A stretch of 64,000 nucleotides of DNA from an uncultured Nitrosomonas sp. Lineage in GTDB: Bacteria; Pseudomonadota; Gammaproteobacteria; Burkholderiales; Nitrosomonadaceae. The DNA lies in contig CASDLT010000024.1 in NCBI GenBank assembly GCA_949281375.1, forward strand, positions 1 to 64,000. The letters are read 5' to 3'. Of this stretch, positions 18,851 to 29,285 are shown in pieces. The notes below the pieces were generated by a model, which worked only from the letters and a program-made list of their open reading frames with translations, made no database searches and was not told the DNA's origin. A program made the translations under genes and the position numbers. Numbering within the stretch: position 1 is the stretch's first letter; each line of letters begins with the position of its first letter.

Positions 18851-20080
18851 CTAGAGTTGGGTACTGAAGGCATAAACCCCACCTTCGATTGTTTGCACCG
18901 CAAACCCATCCGGCAACGCTGTCGGGGCAGTTTTGATGATGCTCCCATCCGTTTTGGAGCGCGCTACCAGACTGCCATCGTAATTGCGTATGACATTGAC
19001 AAACCCCTGGTCATCTGCAACGGCGATATAGGCTCCCACAATGGTCGGGCGGGTCAATTTCTTGCTACCCAATCGGCTCTGTTTCCACATCCCCGCGCCG
19101 CTGATCAGATCATACGCCGCCACTACGCCTTTTTCCTCGGTCACGTAGAGATAATCACGATCCATCGTCAGACCTGCGCTGCTGGAAGATTCACGTCCCC
19201 AGATCTGAGAACCGTCATTGATCGCAAAACAGGCCACACGACCCTGATAGGCCACGGCGCATACGAACTGGTTATTCACCACCGGCGCGCTGGTCACGTC
19301 GGTCATCCGCTCCAGTTCAGTGACTCCTTTGGGTTGCGAAACCGTGACTTCCCAGCCAAGATTGCCGGTAAACAAACTCAACGCGACCAGCTTGCCACCT
19401 GGGAAACCTGCGAATACGGCACCATGCGCGAGCGTCACGCCAGCCGTACTGCGAACCGTCAATGACGGCGTGGCGCCTTGATAAACCCATTTACGATTGC
19501 CATCCAGCGCATCGAGACCATAAATCCGGCCGTCCAATGTCCGAACGACAACGACATTATTCTGCACTTGCGGTGAACTGAGAATTTCACTGCTGACGGA
19601 CGCTTGCCACATCATCGAACCTGAGTCGTTATAAGCGATAACTTCGCCCTTGAACGTTCCCACCAGGATGAGACCCTCGCCAATGCCGATACCCGCAGAA
19701 AACTTGTTCTTGGTTTTCACTTCCCATAAGGACTTACCGGTAGCGGCATCGTATTTGGTCAACTTTCCTTCTTCGTCCGCTACATATAAAGCGCCATTGT
19801 CGTAAACACTTTCAAAGGATGCAATTTGATTTTCACTGACCTTGCTTTTCCATTTCAATGGAAGCCGATCGACTTTCTTCAGCGCTTCAAGCTCTTCCTT
19901 GTCGTATTCGACTACTTCATCTTTCACGAAAATATCGGATATCTGCGTACTCATCGACTCGACGATACGCGTATCCAACGGGTTGGTGATGCTGCTGCAT
20001 GCTGTCAACATCATGGCCATCGCGGCTGGTAATCGAGATAATCGCCACCCTGTGGCGAATTTCCGGGAAAGAGCGATCAC
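18851..20080 (-). CDS. bamB: Outer-membrane assembly lipoprotein BamB
   Basis: This 409-residue lipoprotein component of the BAM complex has lipobox LTACSS around residue 28. The rest is a PQQ-type eight-bladed beta-propeller with repeated blades such as GALYVADEEGKLTKYDAATG and DGRIYGLDALDGNRKWVYQG. It does not need to bind PQQ. The gene follows the yfgM-like gene by 9 bases and precedes der, the conserved order yfgM-bamB-der. Confidence 0.94.
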   Translation of the reverse strand: MIALSRKFATGWRLSRLPAAMAMMLTACSSITNPLDTRIVESMSTQISDIFVKDEVVEYDKEELEALKKVDRLPLKWKSKVSENQIASFESVYDNGALYVADEEGKLTKYDAATGKSLWEVKTKNKFSAGIGIGEGLILVGTFKGEVIAYNDSGSMMWQASVSSEILSSPQVQNNVVVVRTLDGRIYGLDALDGNRKWVYQGATPSLTVRSTAGVTLAHGAVFAGFPGGKLVALSLFTGNLGWEVTVSQPKGVTELERMTDVTSAPVVNNQFVCAVAYQGRVACFAINDGSQIWGRESSSSAGLTMDRDYLYVTEEKGVVAAYDLISGAGMWKQSRLGSKKLTRPTIVGAYIAVADDQGFVNVIRNYDGSLVARSKTDGSIIKTAPTALPDGFAVQTIEGGVYAFSTQL

Positions 20081-20089
20081 GTTGATGAA

Positions 20090-20728
20090 CTATTCCGAAT
20101 CGCCCAGCGCGTCCAGCTTCATTTGAACGATATTGAAGTAATTATTGGTTTTACTGAGTTTCTCGATGGCTGCTTGGTAGCTCAAACGCGCTTCTGAAAT
20201 TTTCTTAGCGGCAACGAGTATGTCGCCTTTACGATCCAGATAGAGACCGGCGAATGTTTCGCCATGCTGAGCATTCAGGATTTTCAATGCATCATCATAT
20301 TTTTCCTCATCAAGCAGAATGCCTGCCACGCGTAGCCGGGCCACATCGCGCATCGTGGGTTCCTTGGCATGATCTATCACCCATTGCAAGTTCTGCAACG
20401 CCCTTTTGCTGTTGTCCGCATCAACATCAGCCTGGGCTGCGATCATCGCAGCACGGGGTGCATAGCCACTGGACGGAAAGCCCTCCGTCAATAGCTGCGC
20501 CGCATCATTGATGCGTGAAGCATCACCGGAGGTTTTGACCTGCTGTAGCAGGGCATACAAATCCGCGGCTTGCTGCGCCTGTTTCTGTTGATAATAATTC
20601 CAGGCTTGCATGCCGGCGATCGTGACCAAAAAGGCAGTCAACAGGATCACAAGCGCATTGCCAAACTTGTCCCACCAATTTTTGACTCCATCGATTTTTT
20701 CCTGTTCTTCGAGATTGTACGTCACCAT
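20090..20728 (-). CDS. YfgM/YfgL-operon tetratricopeptide membrane protein
   Basis: A 212-residue protein with a short cytoplasmic N-terminus (MVTYNLEEQEKIDGVKNWWD). One membrane helix (VILLTAFLVTIAGMQAWNYY) precedes a periplasmic TPR-like region. This matches the YfgM family, ancillary to the SecYEG translocon and periplasmic chaperones. It sits between hisS and bamB, the conserved location. A hairpin lies in the gap towards hisS. Confidence 0.92.
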   Translation of the reverse strand: MVTYNLEEQEKIDGVKNWWDKFGNALVILLTAFLVTIAGMQAWNYYQQKQAQQAADLYALLQQVKTSGDASRINDAAQLLTEGFPSSGYAPRAAMIAAQADVDADNSKRALQNLQWVIDHAKEPTMRDVARLRVAGILLDEEKYDDALKILNAQHGETFAGLYLDRKGDILVAAKKISEARLSYQAAIEKLSKTNNYFNIVQMKLDALGDSE

Positions 20729-20767
20729 GATATGTTCCTGAAAAAGTATGACACTGGATAAAATAAT

Positions 20768-20784
20768 TTGGTCAGCCTGACCAA
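20768..20784 (-). terminator. Hairpin between hisS and the yfgM-like gene
   Basis: TTGGTCA at 20768-20774 pairs with TGACCAA at 20778-20784 around a 3-base loop. Read on the minus strand it is followed by ATTATTTTAT. It begins 29 bases after the hisS stop. It could reduce read-through from hisS into yfgM-bamB. The stem is only 7 bp. Confidence 0.45.
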
Positions 20785-20812
20785 CAGTTAAGAAACCATT
20801 TTCTATTGACCA

Positions 20813-22072
20813 TTATTTCCGTAGGAGTTCAGCGATTGCGGTCAACTTGACGCGTACTTGCTCAACAGGTTCACGCAAGGGTTTCAGCGTTACTTCCTGC
20901 GCTTGCGCTTCATCATCGCCGATGATCACTGCATAATTCGCCCCAGTAGCGTCCGCTTTCTTCATTTGCGATTTGAAGCTCCCTTCGCCGCAGTGCAAAA
21001 TGACGTCCATTCCTCCGTCACGAAGGAATTCCGCGCATTTCCACGCATACTGAGCAGCCTGCTGGCCCTGGTGGACAATATAGATATCGGGCACAGGCTG
21101 GGCGACTGGATGGCTACTTTCCTGCATCAAGGCCAGCAATCGTTCGACTCCCATCGCAAAACCGCAGGCCGGCGCAGGCTTTCCACCCACCTGCTCCATC
21201 AATCCGTCATAGCGACCACCAGCACACACGGTGCCCTGCGCGCCTAATTTATCCGTCACCCACTCGAATACCGTGCGATTGTAATAATCCAGCCCTCTGA
21301 CCAGACGCACATTGATTTCAAAATCGATGCCCTGTGCATGTAGTATCTGTTGCAGGGCTTCGAAATGTGCACACGAGACTTCATCCAGATCATCGATCAA
21401 GCGCGGCGCACCGGCAATGATGTTCTGCATCCGCGGATTTTTGCTGTCGAGAATCCTCAGCGGATTGGCATGCAGTCGCCGCAATGAATCCTCATCCAGA
21501 TCATCGCGGTACTGCTCAAAATATTTAATCAGCCGGCTACGATGCACAGCGCGCGATTGAGCGTCACCCAATGTGCTGATCTCCAGTCGCAGGCCAGAGA
21601 TACCCAGCATATTCCACAGCCGGGCGCACATCACGATCAATTCCGCATCAATATCGGGACCGGCATAACCCAACGCTTCTACCCCGACTTGATGAAATTG
21701 CCGGTAACGTCCTTTTTGCGGACGCTCATGGCGGAACATCGGCCCCGAGTAATAAAGCCTTTGTGGACTTGCATATAACAGATTATGTTCAATCACGGCA
21801 CGCACGCACGATGCAGTTCCTTCGGGCCGCAACGTGAGACTGTCATTGTTGAGGTGATCGACGAAGGTATACATTTCTTTCTCGACAATGTCGGTTACCT
21901 CTCCAATGGAGCGGATGAACAAGTCGGTTTGTTCAACGATCGGCGTGCGGATATTGCGATATCCATAGGCTGCCAGCCATTGATGAACGGTTTGCTCAAA
22001 ATATGTCCACAGATACGATTCGCCCGGTAGAATGTCATTCATGCCACGAATTGCTTTGATGCCATTAGCCAT
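20813..22072 (-). CDS. hisS: Histidyl-tRNA synthetase
   Basis: This 419-residue class II aminoacyl-tRNA synthetase charges tRNA-His. The catalytic core shows the class II motifs, with [15 protein letters not shown] (motif 2 region) and [15 protein letters not shown]. The histidine-specific signatures [14 protein letters not shown] and [14 protein letters not shown] are present, with [12 protein letters not shown] as motif 3. The C-terminal anticodon-binding domain ends at LRK. Its start shares one base with the ispG stop, so the two are co-transcribed. Confidence 0.97.
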   Translation of the reverse strand: MANGIKAIRGMNDILPGESYLWTYFEQTVHQWLAAYGYRNIRTPIVEQTDLFIRSIGEVTDIVEKEMYTFVDHLNNDSLTLRPEGTASCVRAVIEHNLLYASPQRLYYSGPMFRHERPQKGRYRQFHQVGVEALGYAGPDIDAELIVMCARLWNMLGISGLRLEISTLGDAQSRAVHRSRLIKYFEQYRDDLDEDSLRRLHANPLRILDSKNPRMQNIIAGAPRLIDDLDEVSCAHFEALQQILHAQGIDFEINVRLVRGLDYYNRTVFEWVTDKLGAQGTVCAGGRYDGLMEQVGGKPAPACGFAMGVERLLALMQESSHPVAQPVPDIYIVHQGQQAAQYAWKCAEFLRDGGMDVILHCGEGSFKSQMKKADATGANYAVIIGDDEAQAQEVTLKPLREPVEQVRVKLTAIAELLRK

Positions 22073-23310
22073 CAGACAGATTTTCTCGGGTATTTTTCAC
22101 TGACGTATCTGTCGACGATCTGGCGAAATTCGCTGGCGATATTATCACCCTTGAGCGTCACTGTTTTTTGACCATCCACGAATACCGGAGCCACCGGGTT
22201 TTCACCAGAACCGGGCAAACTGATGCCAATATTGGCGTGCTTGCTTTCCCCCGGCCCATTCACCACGCACCCCATGACGGCCAGACTCATGTTTTCGACA
22301 CCGTCATACTGTTCACGCCACACCACCATTTCATCCCGCACATAGGCCTGAATGCTCTCCGCCAATTCTTGAAAATAAGTGCTGGTGGTGCGCCCACACC
22401 CCGGGCAGGCCGCGACTAATGGCACAAATGCCCGCAAACCCATCGTTTGAAGAATTTCCTGAGCTACGATCACTTCCCGAGATCGGGAACCGCCCGGCTC
22501 GGGCGTCAATGAAATACGAATGGTATCGCCGATGCCTTCCTGCAATAAAACCGCCAATGCCGCAGTTGAGGCGACGATTCCTTTGGATCCCATGCCTGCT
22601 TCGGTCAACCCCAGATGCAGCGCATAATCACAGCGTTTGGCCAGTTCGCGGTAGACCATGATCAAATCCTGCACACCGCTAACTTTGCATGACAAGACAA
22701 TTTGATTGCGGCTCAAGCCAATCTCTTCTGCCTTCGCTGCACTTTCCAGTGCTGAAGTGATCAACGCCTCGCGCATGACATACTTGGCATCCTGGGGATG
22801 GGCGGAAGCAGCGTTCTCATCCATGATGCGAGCAAGCATTTCCTGATCCAGGCTGCCCCAGTTCACGCCTATACGCACCGGTTTATCGTATTTGCAGGCA
22901 ATTTCGATCAGCGTGGCGAATTGCTCGTCACGTTTTCTGCCTTGCCCAACGTTTCCAGGATTGATCCGCAGTTTCGCCAGCGCCTGCGCACATTCAGGAT
23001 AACTGGTCAGAAGCTTGTGGCCGTTGAAATGAAAATCACCCACCAGAGGTACATGACAACCCAACTCATCCAGACGGGCGCGAATATTCGGCACAGCTTG
23101 CGCGGCTTCCATTGAATTGACGGTGATGCGCACCAGCTCAGACCCGGCACGCGCCAGCTGCGCAACTTGCTCAGTAGTCGCCGCCTCGTCGACGGTATCC
23201 GTATTGGTCATCGATTGAACCACAACCGGTGCTCCACCACCGACCATCACCGTACCTACCCGAACGCCCACGCTGGCTCGGCGCTTTACCAAATGATTAT
23301 TTACAGACAT
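22072..23310 (-). CDS. ispG: 4-hydroxy-3-methylbut-2-enyl diphosphate synthase
   Basis: This 412-residue [4Fe-4S] enzyme is the penultimate step of the MEP isoprenoid pathway. The TIM-barrel part contains VQSMTNTDT and GSLDQEML. The C-terminal cluster-binding part has the ligand cysteines in CPGCGRTT and in [10 protein letters not shown]. The length is typical for proteobacteria without the plant-type insert. It lies between rodZ and hisS, the conserved order. Confidence 0.97.
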   Translation of the reverse strand: MSVNNHLVKRRASVGVRVGTVMVGGGAPVVVQSMTNTDTVDEAATTEQVAQLARAGSELVRITVNSMEAAQAVPNIRARLDELGCHVPLVGDFHFNGHKLLTSYPECAQALAKLRINPGNVGQGRKRDEQFATLIEIACKYDKPVRIGVNWGSLDQEMLARIMDENAASAHPQDAKYVMREALITSALESAAKAEEIGLSRNQIVLSCKVSGVQDLIMVYRELAKRCDYALHLGLTEAGMGSKGIVASTAALAVLLQEGIGDTIRISLTPEPGGSRSREVIVAQEILQTMGLRAFVPLVAACPGCGRTTSTYFQELAESIQAYVRDEMVVWREQYDGVENMSLAVMGCVVNGPGESKHANIGISLPGSGENPVAPVFVDGQKTVTLKGDNIASEFRQIVDRYVSEKYPRKSV

Positions 23311-23340
23311 AATAAACTCTATGAAATCAATACGTAATTC

Positions 23341-24549
23341 TTACTCTAACGTCAAACGTGCAGTCCCATCCTGTTTTTTATACGAAGAAAGATCGATGTC
23401 TTTATCGTTATAACTGAGGCGCACCCCCGCCGCATTGCCCAAAACGACCGACAAAGGCCGTTTCCCGGTAATGATCTGTTCGCTGCCACCCTTCCTGAGT
23501 TGCTCCAAAATCGTGGCCTTACTGCCGTCGACAACCTTGACCCACGAATCGGCATTGAACTTTAAATGCAACGTTCCAATGTCACTCAGCGTCGGCAGCG
23601 GTTTTTCTACGTCTTGAATAACCGGCTTATTCTCAGTCGGCAAAGAAAGCGGCTGAACGGTCAGATGGGTTGAATTGGCTGGATTGTTCTGACCGGGCAA
23701 TTGCAGAGGCATTTCGAATGATGTGCTAGCGGCCGACGGTTCAGTAGACGCAGAGGACAGCGGTAAAGGAATTTCCACTGAAGCTTTGTCAGCACCAATT
23801 TTTACTTCAGCCTGATGATTCTGGCTCGCCAGTTTTTGCGCGTCATTATTTTCAAATACGAAGTATGCGACGACAACCATAGTAAACAGTAAGATGAGTA
23901 CCATCACGCGCTTGTTGTTGGAATTCTCGCGCCTGTCAGAAAAAGATAGATTTTTGTTTTTGAGGGGCGTCTTTTCGTAGTGAAATCGAGCTGGTTCTGA
24001 TTCAGGCAGCATTTGCAATAGCGGCGCCGAATTCAACTGACACAGATTGGCATAATTTCGAACAAAGCCCCGCAGAAAGGTGCGTCCTGGCAATTTCTCA
24101 AAATCTTCCTTCTCGATTGCTTCGATCTGTTGACTCGACAGTCGCAATTGCCGCGACACATCGTCGACACTCAACCCTCGAGCCATTCGCGCCCTGCGCA
24201 GAATATGTCCCACACTTTGCACGATGCTGGCTGAATCCAGCGTATTCAATCCATTATTCCTCTGTTGGGAATCCTCCACGACGATAGAATTCTCATCATT
24301 TTTGGAACCGACAGGCTCATGAGCATCGGATAGCTCCGCAGAAAACGAAAGTGAATCCGTTTGCTGATTGTTGCGTTCTGACGTCTGTAAGAACGAATCG
24401 CTAGCGCCTGGAGGGCTATGATCGACATTATCCCGCCCCGCTTGCAAGGAGCGGTTTAAGATTGATGCTGAATCAAAGTCGGCATTGTTTGATCCTTGAG
24501 AACCTGAAAGGGAGTCACTACCGTCAATTCTCTGCTGATTATCACTCAT
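23341..24549 (-). CDS. rodZ: Cytoskeleton protein RodZ
   Basis: A 402-residue protein that links MreB to the elongation machinery and supports rod shape. The order is an unusually long polar N-terminus (about 110 residues rich in Ser/Asp/Asn/Gln), then a helix-turn-helix of the HTH_25 type (LRRARMARGLSVDDVSRQLR). One membrane helix (VMVLILLFTMVVVAYFVF) and a low-complexity linker follow. A C-terminal DUF4115 beta domain (LKFNADSWVKVVDGSKATIL) ends the protein. It shares one base with the pilW stop. Confidence 0.92.
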   Translation of the reverse strand: MSDNQQRIDGSDSLSGSQGSNNADFDSASILNRSLQAGRDNVDHSPPGASDSFLQTSERNNQQTDSLSFSAELSDAHEPVGSKNDENSIVVEDSQQRNNGLNTLDSASIVQSVGHILRRARMARGLSVDDVSRQLRLSSQQIEAIEKEDFEKLPGRTFLRGFVRNYANLCQLNSAPLLQMLPESEPARFHYEKTPLKNKNLSFSDRRENSNNKRVMVLILLFTMVVVAYFVFENNDAQKLASQNHQAEVKIGADKASVEIPLPLSSASTEPSAASTSFEMPLQLPGQNNPANSTHLTVQPLSLPTENKPVIQDVEKPLPTLSDIGTLHLKFNADSWVKVVDGSKATILEQLRKGGSEQIITGKRPLSVVLGNAAGVRLSYNDKDIDLSSYKKQDGTARLTLE

Positions 24550-25331
24550 TATCTGATTCTTCCTTCTCGAACAGCGATGGCTTCTTTGGAATCTGGAAAA
24601 TACTTCTGCAATTGAAACAAATAACTATCAGCAGCGCGCTGATCCCCTGCTGCCTGCTCAATCTGTAGAGCCAATAACAGACCATCAGGCGTGGATGGGT
24701 TATGTTGCAGGAACTGGGTCAGTTTTGACCTCGCATTCGACAAATTGCCGCGCTGAAATTCAACGTTGATCAATCCAATCAGTGCGGATGGATAATTCGA
24801 CTGAATGGACAATGCCTTGTGGAAAAATAACCGTGCTTCATCGTACCGGCTTCGTTTTAGCTCGCAAAGACCGGCATTGGTGTAGGCCATTTCCGGCGTT
24901 GGATACAATGGATCCTTCGCAGCCATCAGATAATAATTAATGGCCTGATCCATGCGTTCAGGCAAACGCTGGCACAGAAACCAGCCATAGTTGTTATGAA
25001 TCTCGGCATTTTTGGGCGCCAACCGGACTGCCTGCTCAAAATTATTCATTGCCTTGCCATCTTCATTCAGCGCCATGTTGACCAACCCCAGTACATTGTA
25101 TGCTGGCGCATAGTCCGGCTGAGCCTTCAGGGCTTCGTCAATTTCCTCCAGCGCTACATCCCATTGACCGCGATTGAAATATTCTCCAGCCAATTCAGTA
25201 TGCACTTTTGCACTCTGCAATGCACGTTCCAATTTTTCGGCATTGAGAGCTTCTTCATCAACGGGAGGATGAGCGCACGCCGCCAGCAAGCTCACAACAA
25301 TGAAAACGGCAATCCGCACAAATTGTGTCAT
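24549..25331 (-). CDS. pilW: Type IV pilus biogenesis lipoprotein PilW/PilF
   Basis: A 260-residue lipoprotein with signal peptide and lipobox LLAACAHP, then six or so tetratricopeptide repeats (for example [20 protein letters not shown] and [13 protein letters not shown]). This family is the pilotin that helps the PilQ secretin reach and assemble in the outer membrane. It overlaps the rlmN stop by 4 bases, the standard betaproteobacterial arrangement. Confidence 0.93.
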   Translation of the reverse strand: MTQFVRIAVFIVVSLLAACAHPPVDEEALNAEKLERALQSAKVHTELAGEYFNRGQWDVALEEIDEALKAQPDYAPAYNVLGLVNMALNEDGKAMNNFEQAVRLAPKNAEIHNNYGWFLCQRLPERMDQAINYYLMAAKDPLYPTPEMAYTNAGLCELKRSRYDEARLFFHKALSIQSNYPSALIGLINVEFQRGNLSNARSKLTQFLQHNPSTPDGLLLALQIEQAAGDQRAADSYLFQLQKYFPDSKEAIAVREGRIR

Positions 25332-26431
25332 TTTACAGTGTGAACCCTGGCATTCAACGCCGTTCTGCGCGTTTTATCCTTGACCTGCCCTGCCAATTGA
25401 CCACAGGCAGCTGAAATATCGTCGCCACGAGTTTTTCTTACTGTAGTCACATACCCTGCCTGCATCAAAACATCTCGAAAAACTTCGATCGCCGCAGCGG
25501 AAGAACGCTTGAACCCAGATCCCGGAAATGAATTGAATGGAATCAGATTGAATTTACAGGGGACGTCGCGCACCAGTTCTATCAACTCGCGGGCATGTGC
25601 AAGGCTATCGTTGACACCATCCAACATCACATACTCAAACGTAATGAAATCCCGCGGCGCTGCTGTCAAGTACCGCTGACAGGCCGCCAGCAGGGCTTCG
25701 AGCGGATATTTTTTATTGATCGGCACCAACTCATCGCGCAAAGTATTATTCGGTGCATGCAAAGATACTGCCAACGCAACCGGACATCGTTCACGCAACC
25801 GGTCCATCGCCGGCACCATGCCTGACGTGCTGACAGTAACACGGCGCCGGGAAAGACCATAGGCATGATCATCGAGCATTAAATCCAATGCAGTCACGAC
25901 ATGATCGAAATTGGCCAGCGGTTCTCCCATACCCATCATGACGACATTCGTGACAACTCGGCTAGTCCCGGAAGCAACCTGCGCGGCATCTTCCTTCAAG
26001 GTCTTATTGGCAATCCATAATTGGCCAATAATCTCCGCCACGGTTAAATTGCGGTTAAAACCCTGTTTGCCGGTTGAGCAGAATGAACAGGCCAGCGCGC
26101 AGCCGACCTGACTTGAAACACATAAGGTGCCTCGATTCGCTTCAGGTATAAAAACAGTCTCTATGCCATTGCCTGCACCCACCGAAAGCAGCCATTTACG
26201 CGTTCCATCTGCAGCCACATGATCAGAAGTGATCCGGGGTGATTCGATCACAGCTACGTCGGCCAATTTTTCACGCAGGCTTTTTGCCAGATCGCTCATA
26301 TCGACAAATTCCGTGATGCCCGATTGATGAATCCATCGCATCAATTGCTTAGCGCGAAAAGGCTTTTCTCCAATTTCCACACAGAAATTGGATAAATCCT
26401 TTAGACCATAATCTAACAAATTGGTAGTCAC
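25328..26431 (-). CDS. rlmN: Dual-specificity rRNA/tRNA methyltransferase RlmN
   Basis: A 367-residue radical SAM enzyme that makes 2-methyladenosine at A2503 of 23S rRNA and A37 of some tRNAs. The cluster motif is [31 protein letters not shown] and [20 protein letters not shown] are also typical. Start choice: I use GTG 26431 (then TTNLLDYGL) because the longer TTG start at 26488 would overlap the ndk 3' end. Neither has a clear ribosome site. Confidence 0.93.
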   Translation of the reverse strand: MTTNLLDYGLKDLSNFCVEIGEKPFRAKQLMRWIHQSGITEFVDMSDLAKSLREKLADVAVIESPRITSDHVAADGTRKWLLSVGAGNGIETVFIPEANRGTLCVSSQVGCALACSFCSTGKQGFNRNLTVAEIIGQLWIANKTLKEDAAQVASGTSRVVTNVVMMGMGEPLANFDHVVTALDLMLDDHAYGLSRRRVTVSTSGMVPAMDRLRERCPVALAVSLHAPNNTLRDELVPINKKYPLEALLAACQRYLTAAPRDFITFEYVMLDGVNDSLAHARELIELVRDVPCKFNLIPFNSFPGSGFKRSSAAAIEVFRDVLMQAGYVTTVRKTRGDDISAACGQLAGQVKDKTRRTALNARVHTVK

Positions 26432-26451
26432 TGCATGGGTCGCCTGGGCGC

Positions 26452-26877
26452 CTAACGAGAATAAATACTCAAGGTTGGGAAAAAACAAGCAATTTCAACT
26501 GTGGCGGTTTCCGGAGCATCTGAGCCATGAACGGCATTCGCGTCAATACTGTCGGCAAAATCTGCCCGGATAGTGCCTTTTTCCGCTTTTTTGGGATCGG
26601 TCGCTCCCATCAAGTCACGGTTTTTTTTGATGGCATCTTCACCTTCCAAAACTTGCACCATAACGGGGCCAGAAATCATGAACCCGACCAGGTCACGAAA
26701 GAATGGCCGCTCCCGGTGAATCGCATAAAATTGTTCCGCTTCGGATTGTGACAAATGTACCATACGTGCTGCAATAATCTTTAAACCATTTGATTCAAAG
26801 CGTGAATAAATCTGTCCGATTACATTTTTTGCAACAGCATCCGGTTTAATTATGGATAGCGTTCTTTCAATGGCCAT
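26452..26877 (-). CDS. ndk: Nucleoside diphosphate kinase
   Basis: A 141-residue enzyme that equilibrates nucleoside triphosphates through a phosphohistidine. The start [15 protein letters not shown] is typical. The active-site histidine is in [12 protein letters not shown], with upstream [16 protein letters not shown]. The frame extends four codons upstream, but MAIERT is the usual start. It is the first gene of the conserved ndk-rlmN-pilW-rodZ-ispG-hisS series. Confidence 0.96.
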   Translation of the reverse strand: MAIERTLSIIKPDAVAKNVIGQIYSRFESNGLKIIAARMVHLSQSEAEQFYAIHRERPFFRDLVGFMISGPVMVQVLEGEDAIKKNRDLMGATDPKKAEKGTIRADFADSIDANAVHGSDAPETATVEIACFFPTLSIYSR

Positions 26878-26981
26878 TAAATACTCCAATTAATTAGTAA
26901 ATTAATTGTCCATTTTAACAAAAAAACTTCGTTAACTCGCAAAAAACATCCAGTCGCACCGATTTCCGATGAATGCTGCGA

Positions 26982-27818
26982 TCAAGCGGCAGAGCAATTT
27001 GGTTTATTTTTATCGCGAAAGTATCGTTTATTATCGTAATAGATTTCATCGTTATTTGCCTCTACCCATCCAGGATATCCCAGCAACGGAATGGGCATGA
27101 GATCAGCGCTTGAAGATAAATCTCGTGAGAGAAATGATTGCAGCATCAAGTCAATGGCCTGCAATTGGCTGGTCTCTGAATCCTGAAAAAAAGTCGTATC
27201 GACATGAAAAGCCATTCCCTTTCCGGTCATACCGGTATAAGGATGAAGCGCTTTTTCATACAATCCGTGTCCAAACACCCAAAAACGCATCGAAGACAAC
27301 ACTTCCTCACGTCTTTGCCAGAACAATTCCTTCCATTGAAAATTCTTCATTAATTCAATCAGGGCCTGTTTAGTGCTCACAACGACGACTCCCGACTCGT
27401 CAAATAACGTTGCCGCGTCCCTTAATACGCTACGATGAACCAGTCGACGTTCCGCTTCCAGGTGTTGCATCTCATAATGCAACTGATTCAGCGTCGATTT
27501 GGCGCGCGGAAAAACCAGCCACACCAATGCATTAAAAAAATCGTGCCAATTACTCGCCCTAGTTTGCACTTCGCCGGTCAAAAAAATTTTTGTTTCATAT
27601 TTCTGTTCAAAGGATTGTTTTCCTGTCATTGCAGGAACAAAACAAATTTCCTTACCCGAGCGCGTCAGGATTGGCTGTCGCTGAAAGGCGCGCAAACGAT
27701 TTAACTCAGGTAGCACAGGCCATTCCTGCATTTCTGAGAGTGATCGCCTTAAATGTTCAAAAGGGCGAAAAATCGGAGAAGCGTTCATGAAACCGGAATT
27801 CCATGTCTGCAGATCCAT
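26982..27818 (-). CDS. DUF3025 domain-containing protein
   Basis: A 278-residue cytoplasmic protein with no signal peptide. The family features are NWHDFFNALVWLVFPRAKS, WVFGHGLYEKALHPYTGMTG and a near-terminal LGYPGWVEANNDEIYYD segment, which fit DUF3025 proteins found mostly in Beta/Gammaproteobacteria. The biochemical role is unknown. A Met at residue 11 is an alternative start. It is followed on the minus strand by the conserved ndk cluster after a 92-bp gap. Confidence 0.85.
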   Translation of the reverse strand: MDLQTWNSGFMNASPIFRPFEHLRRSLSEMQEWPVLPELNRLRAFQRQPILTRSGKEICFVPAMTGKQSFEQKYETKIFLTGEVQTRASNWHDFFNALVWLVFPRAKSTLNQLHYEMQHLEAERRLVHRSVLRDAATLFDESGVVVVSTKQALIELMKNFQWKELFWQRREEVLSSMRFWVFGHGLYEKALHPYTGMTGKGMAFHVDTTFFQDSETSQLQAIDLMLQSFLSRDLSSSADLMPIPLLGYPGWVEANNDEIYYDNKRYFRDKNKPNCSAA

Positions 27819-27880
27819 AATGGTTACCTACCGCTCAGCATCGCACGGAAATTTGATCAGGAGACTCGGATTCATGTCGA

Positions 27881-28603
27881 CTATTCGGCAATGCTGTTTT
27901 GTTCGTTTCCTGAACGGAGCCGCTTAAGGTGTTCCAATCCAAAATGAATGAATGCAAGCGCAGTAAAAATAGGTGCAAGAAAATTCAGAATAGGAACAAA
28001 CTGGACAAAACCCGTCAGCAATCCCAAACTCCACAAGGAATAGCGATTTTCGGCGCAGATGGTTTTAATTTCCTGCTTGCTCGCATGTTCAGACAGCGCA
28101 TCATACCGGAACAGTTGCTGATTCATGAAAGCGACGGCGGCGAAAGGAACTAGGAGACCTGCGCCCAAAGTCCAAAGTGGCAAGGTAACGATCCAGATCA
28201 GTATAAAAATACCGCTGGCGAGCAACGCATTGATGACGCTTCCAATGACATCGCCTCCATGCATGCGTTCAAGCTCGGGATAATTACGCTTGGCAACCAG
28301 ATTGATCAGTGCAGGCATTACAAAAATGGCTGTGATCAATAAAGTCGTCACAATAATGAGCAACACTAACATCATCACGTGCAACAAGCTTTGAAGGCTG
28401 GTCGCCACCCAATTGGGCTCTACATTTTGCAACCATTCACCCAGCGCTTGCTGAGTCAGTTGCGCGAAGGCATCTCCGAACATGTACCCTATCAGTAGCC
28501 AGAAGAAAGTCGCGATCAATACCGGCCAAATAATAATCCACGCGATCTTAAGCCGTATCAGATCGCGAAAAGCATTTGCTAAAGCTCTAATTACAAGTGA
28601 CAT
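27881..28603 (-). CDS. EI24-domain (CysZ-like) membrane protein
   Basis: A 240-residue protein with four or more hydrophobic segments (IAWIIIWPVLIATFFWLLIG, MMLVLLIIVTTLLITAIFVM, ASGIFILIWIVTLPLWTLGA and a C-terminal pair). It belongs to the EI24/CysZ-like superfamily, whose best-known member is a sulfate permease. Start MSLVIRA at 28603 is preferred over the TTG four codons earlier. Whether it transports sulfate is not shown by the sequence or the neighbours. Confidence 0.8.
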   Translation of the reverse strand: MSLVIRALANAFRDLIRLKIAWIIIWPVLIATFFWLLIGYMFGDAFAQLTQQALGEWLQNVEPNWVATSLQSLLHVMMLVLLIIVTTLLITAIFVMPALINLVAKRNYPELERMHGGDVIGSVINALLASGIFILIWIVTLPLWTLGAGLLVPFAAVAFMNQQLFRYDALSEHASKQEIKTICAENRYSLWSLGLLTGFVQFVPILNFLAPIFTALAFIHFGLEHLKRLRSGNEQNSIAE

Positions 28604-28916
28604 TTGAACCCACAATGAATAAAGGCATATTTAAACACCATCAAATTACCCGATGGATTGATTTTACATTGAAGAGATTTCGCAGCAGTTTCGATCAACA
28701 TCACAGACTTATCACTGCACTGCTCGATTATAAATAATTTAGATCATCTGTCGTTATAGCAGTTGAAAATTATCGTGCGAAATCTCCATCCGCATTTTGC
28801 GCATTATAAAAACACCGTAGCTGGGTGGAAGGACTGAAAATCATTGCAAGCACTATGATTGAACAATGCCGTCGGAACTTCCCTATATCACGGTAGGCAC
28901 AGATGGGCTTAAATGC

Positions 28917-28943
28917 TAAAGTTTCATAAGATCGTGTCGATTT
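28917..28943 (+). promoter_or_regulatory. Sigma-28 (FliA) promoter for flgM-flgN
   Basis: TAAAGTTT at 28917-28924, an 11-base spacer and GTCGATTT at 28936-28943 match the enterobacterial FliA consensus TAAAGTTT-N11-GCCGATAA, with a perfect -35 box. It lies 37 bases upstream of the flgM start. The rest of the 28604-28916 gap shows no gene. Confidence 0.75.
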
Positions 28944-28979
28944 AACAGTACAACCAAGCTTATCAAGAAAGGAATGACA

Positions 28980-29285
28980 ATGAAAATAGATAAAACGATA
29001 CAACCCGTAACAACGGTTTCTGTCAGCGAAGGAAAAAGACGCATTGATATCACGCCATCTTCAGCTCCAGAACAGAATAATACCGTACATTTGAGCCCCA
29101 ATGCCGCCAAGCTGCAAAATGTCGACCATAGCTCTGCAAGCAGTGCCATTGTAGACTCAGCTCGAGTACAGGAAATAAAACAAGCAATCAGCGAGGGAAA
29201 TTTCAAGATAAATCCAGAGGTTGTCGCTGACAGACTGCTTGAGACCGTCAAAGAATTGATAGATTCTAAAAAAGGTGCCGTCTAA
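28980..29285 (+). CDS. flgM: Anti-sigma-28 factor FlgM
   Basis: This 101-residue protein holds FliA (sigma-28) inactive until it is exported through the completed hook-basal body. The disordered polar N-terminus and the helical C-terminus (ARVQEIKQAISEGNFKINPE, then VVADRLLETVKELI) are characteristic. AAGAAAGGA lies upstream of ATG 28980; a start two codons earlier is less well spaced. It shares one base with flgN and lies behind a sigma-28 promoter, the usual feedback arrangement. Confidence 0.93.
   Translation: MKIDKTIQPVTTVSVSEGKRRIDITPSSAPEQNNTVHLSPNAAKLQNVDHSSASSAIVDSARVQEIKQAISEGNFKINPEVVADRLLETVKELIDSKKGAV

Noticed and set aside
18824..19465. A 213-codon plus-strand frame overlapping bamB
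   Set aside because: It is antisense to the BamB propeller, with no supporting features.
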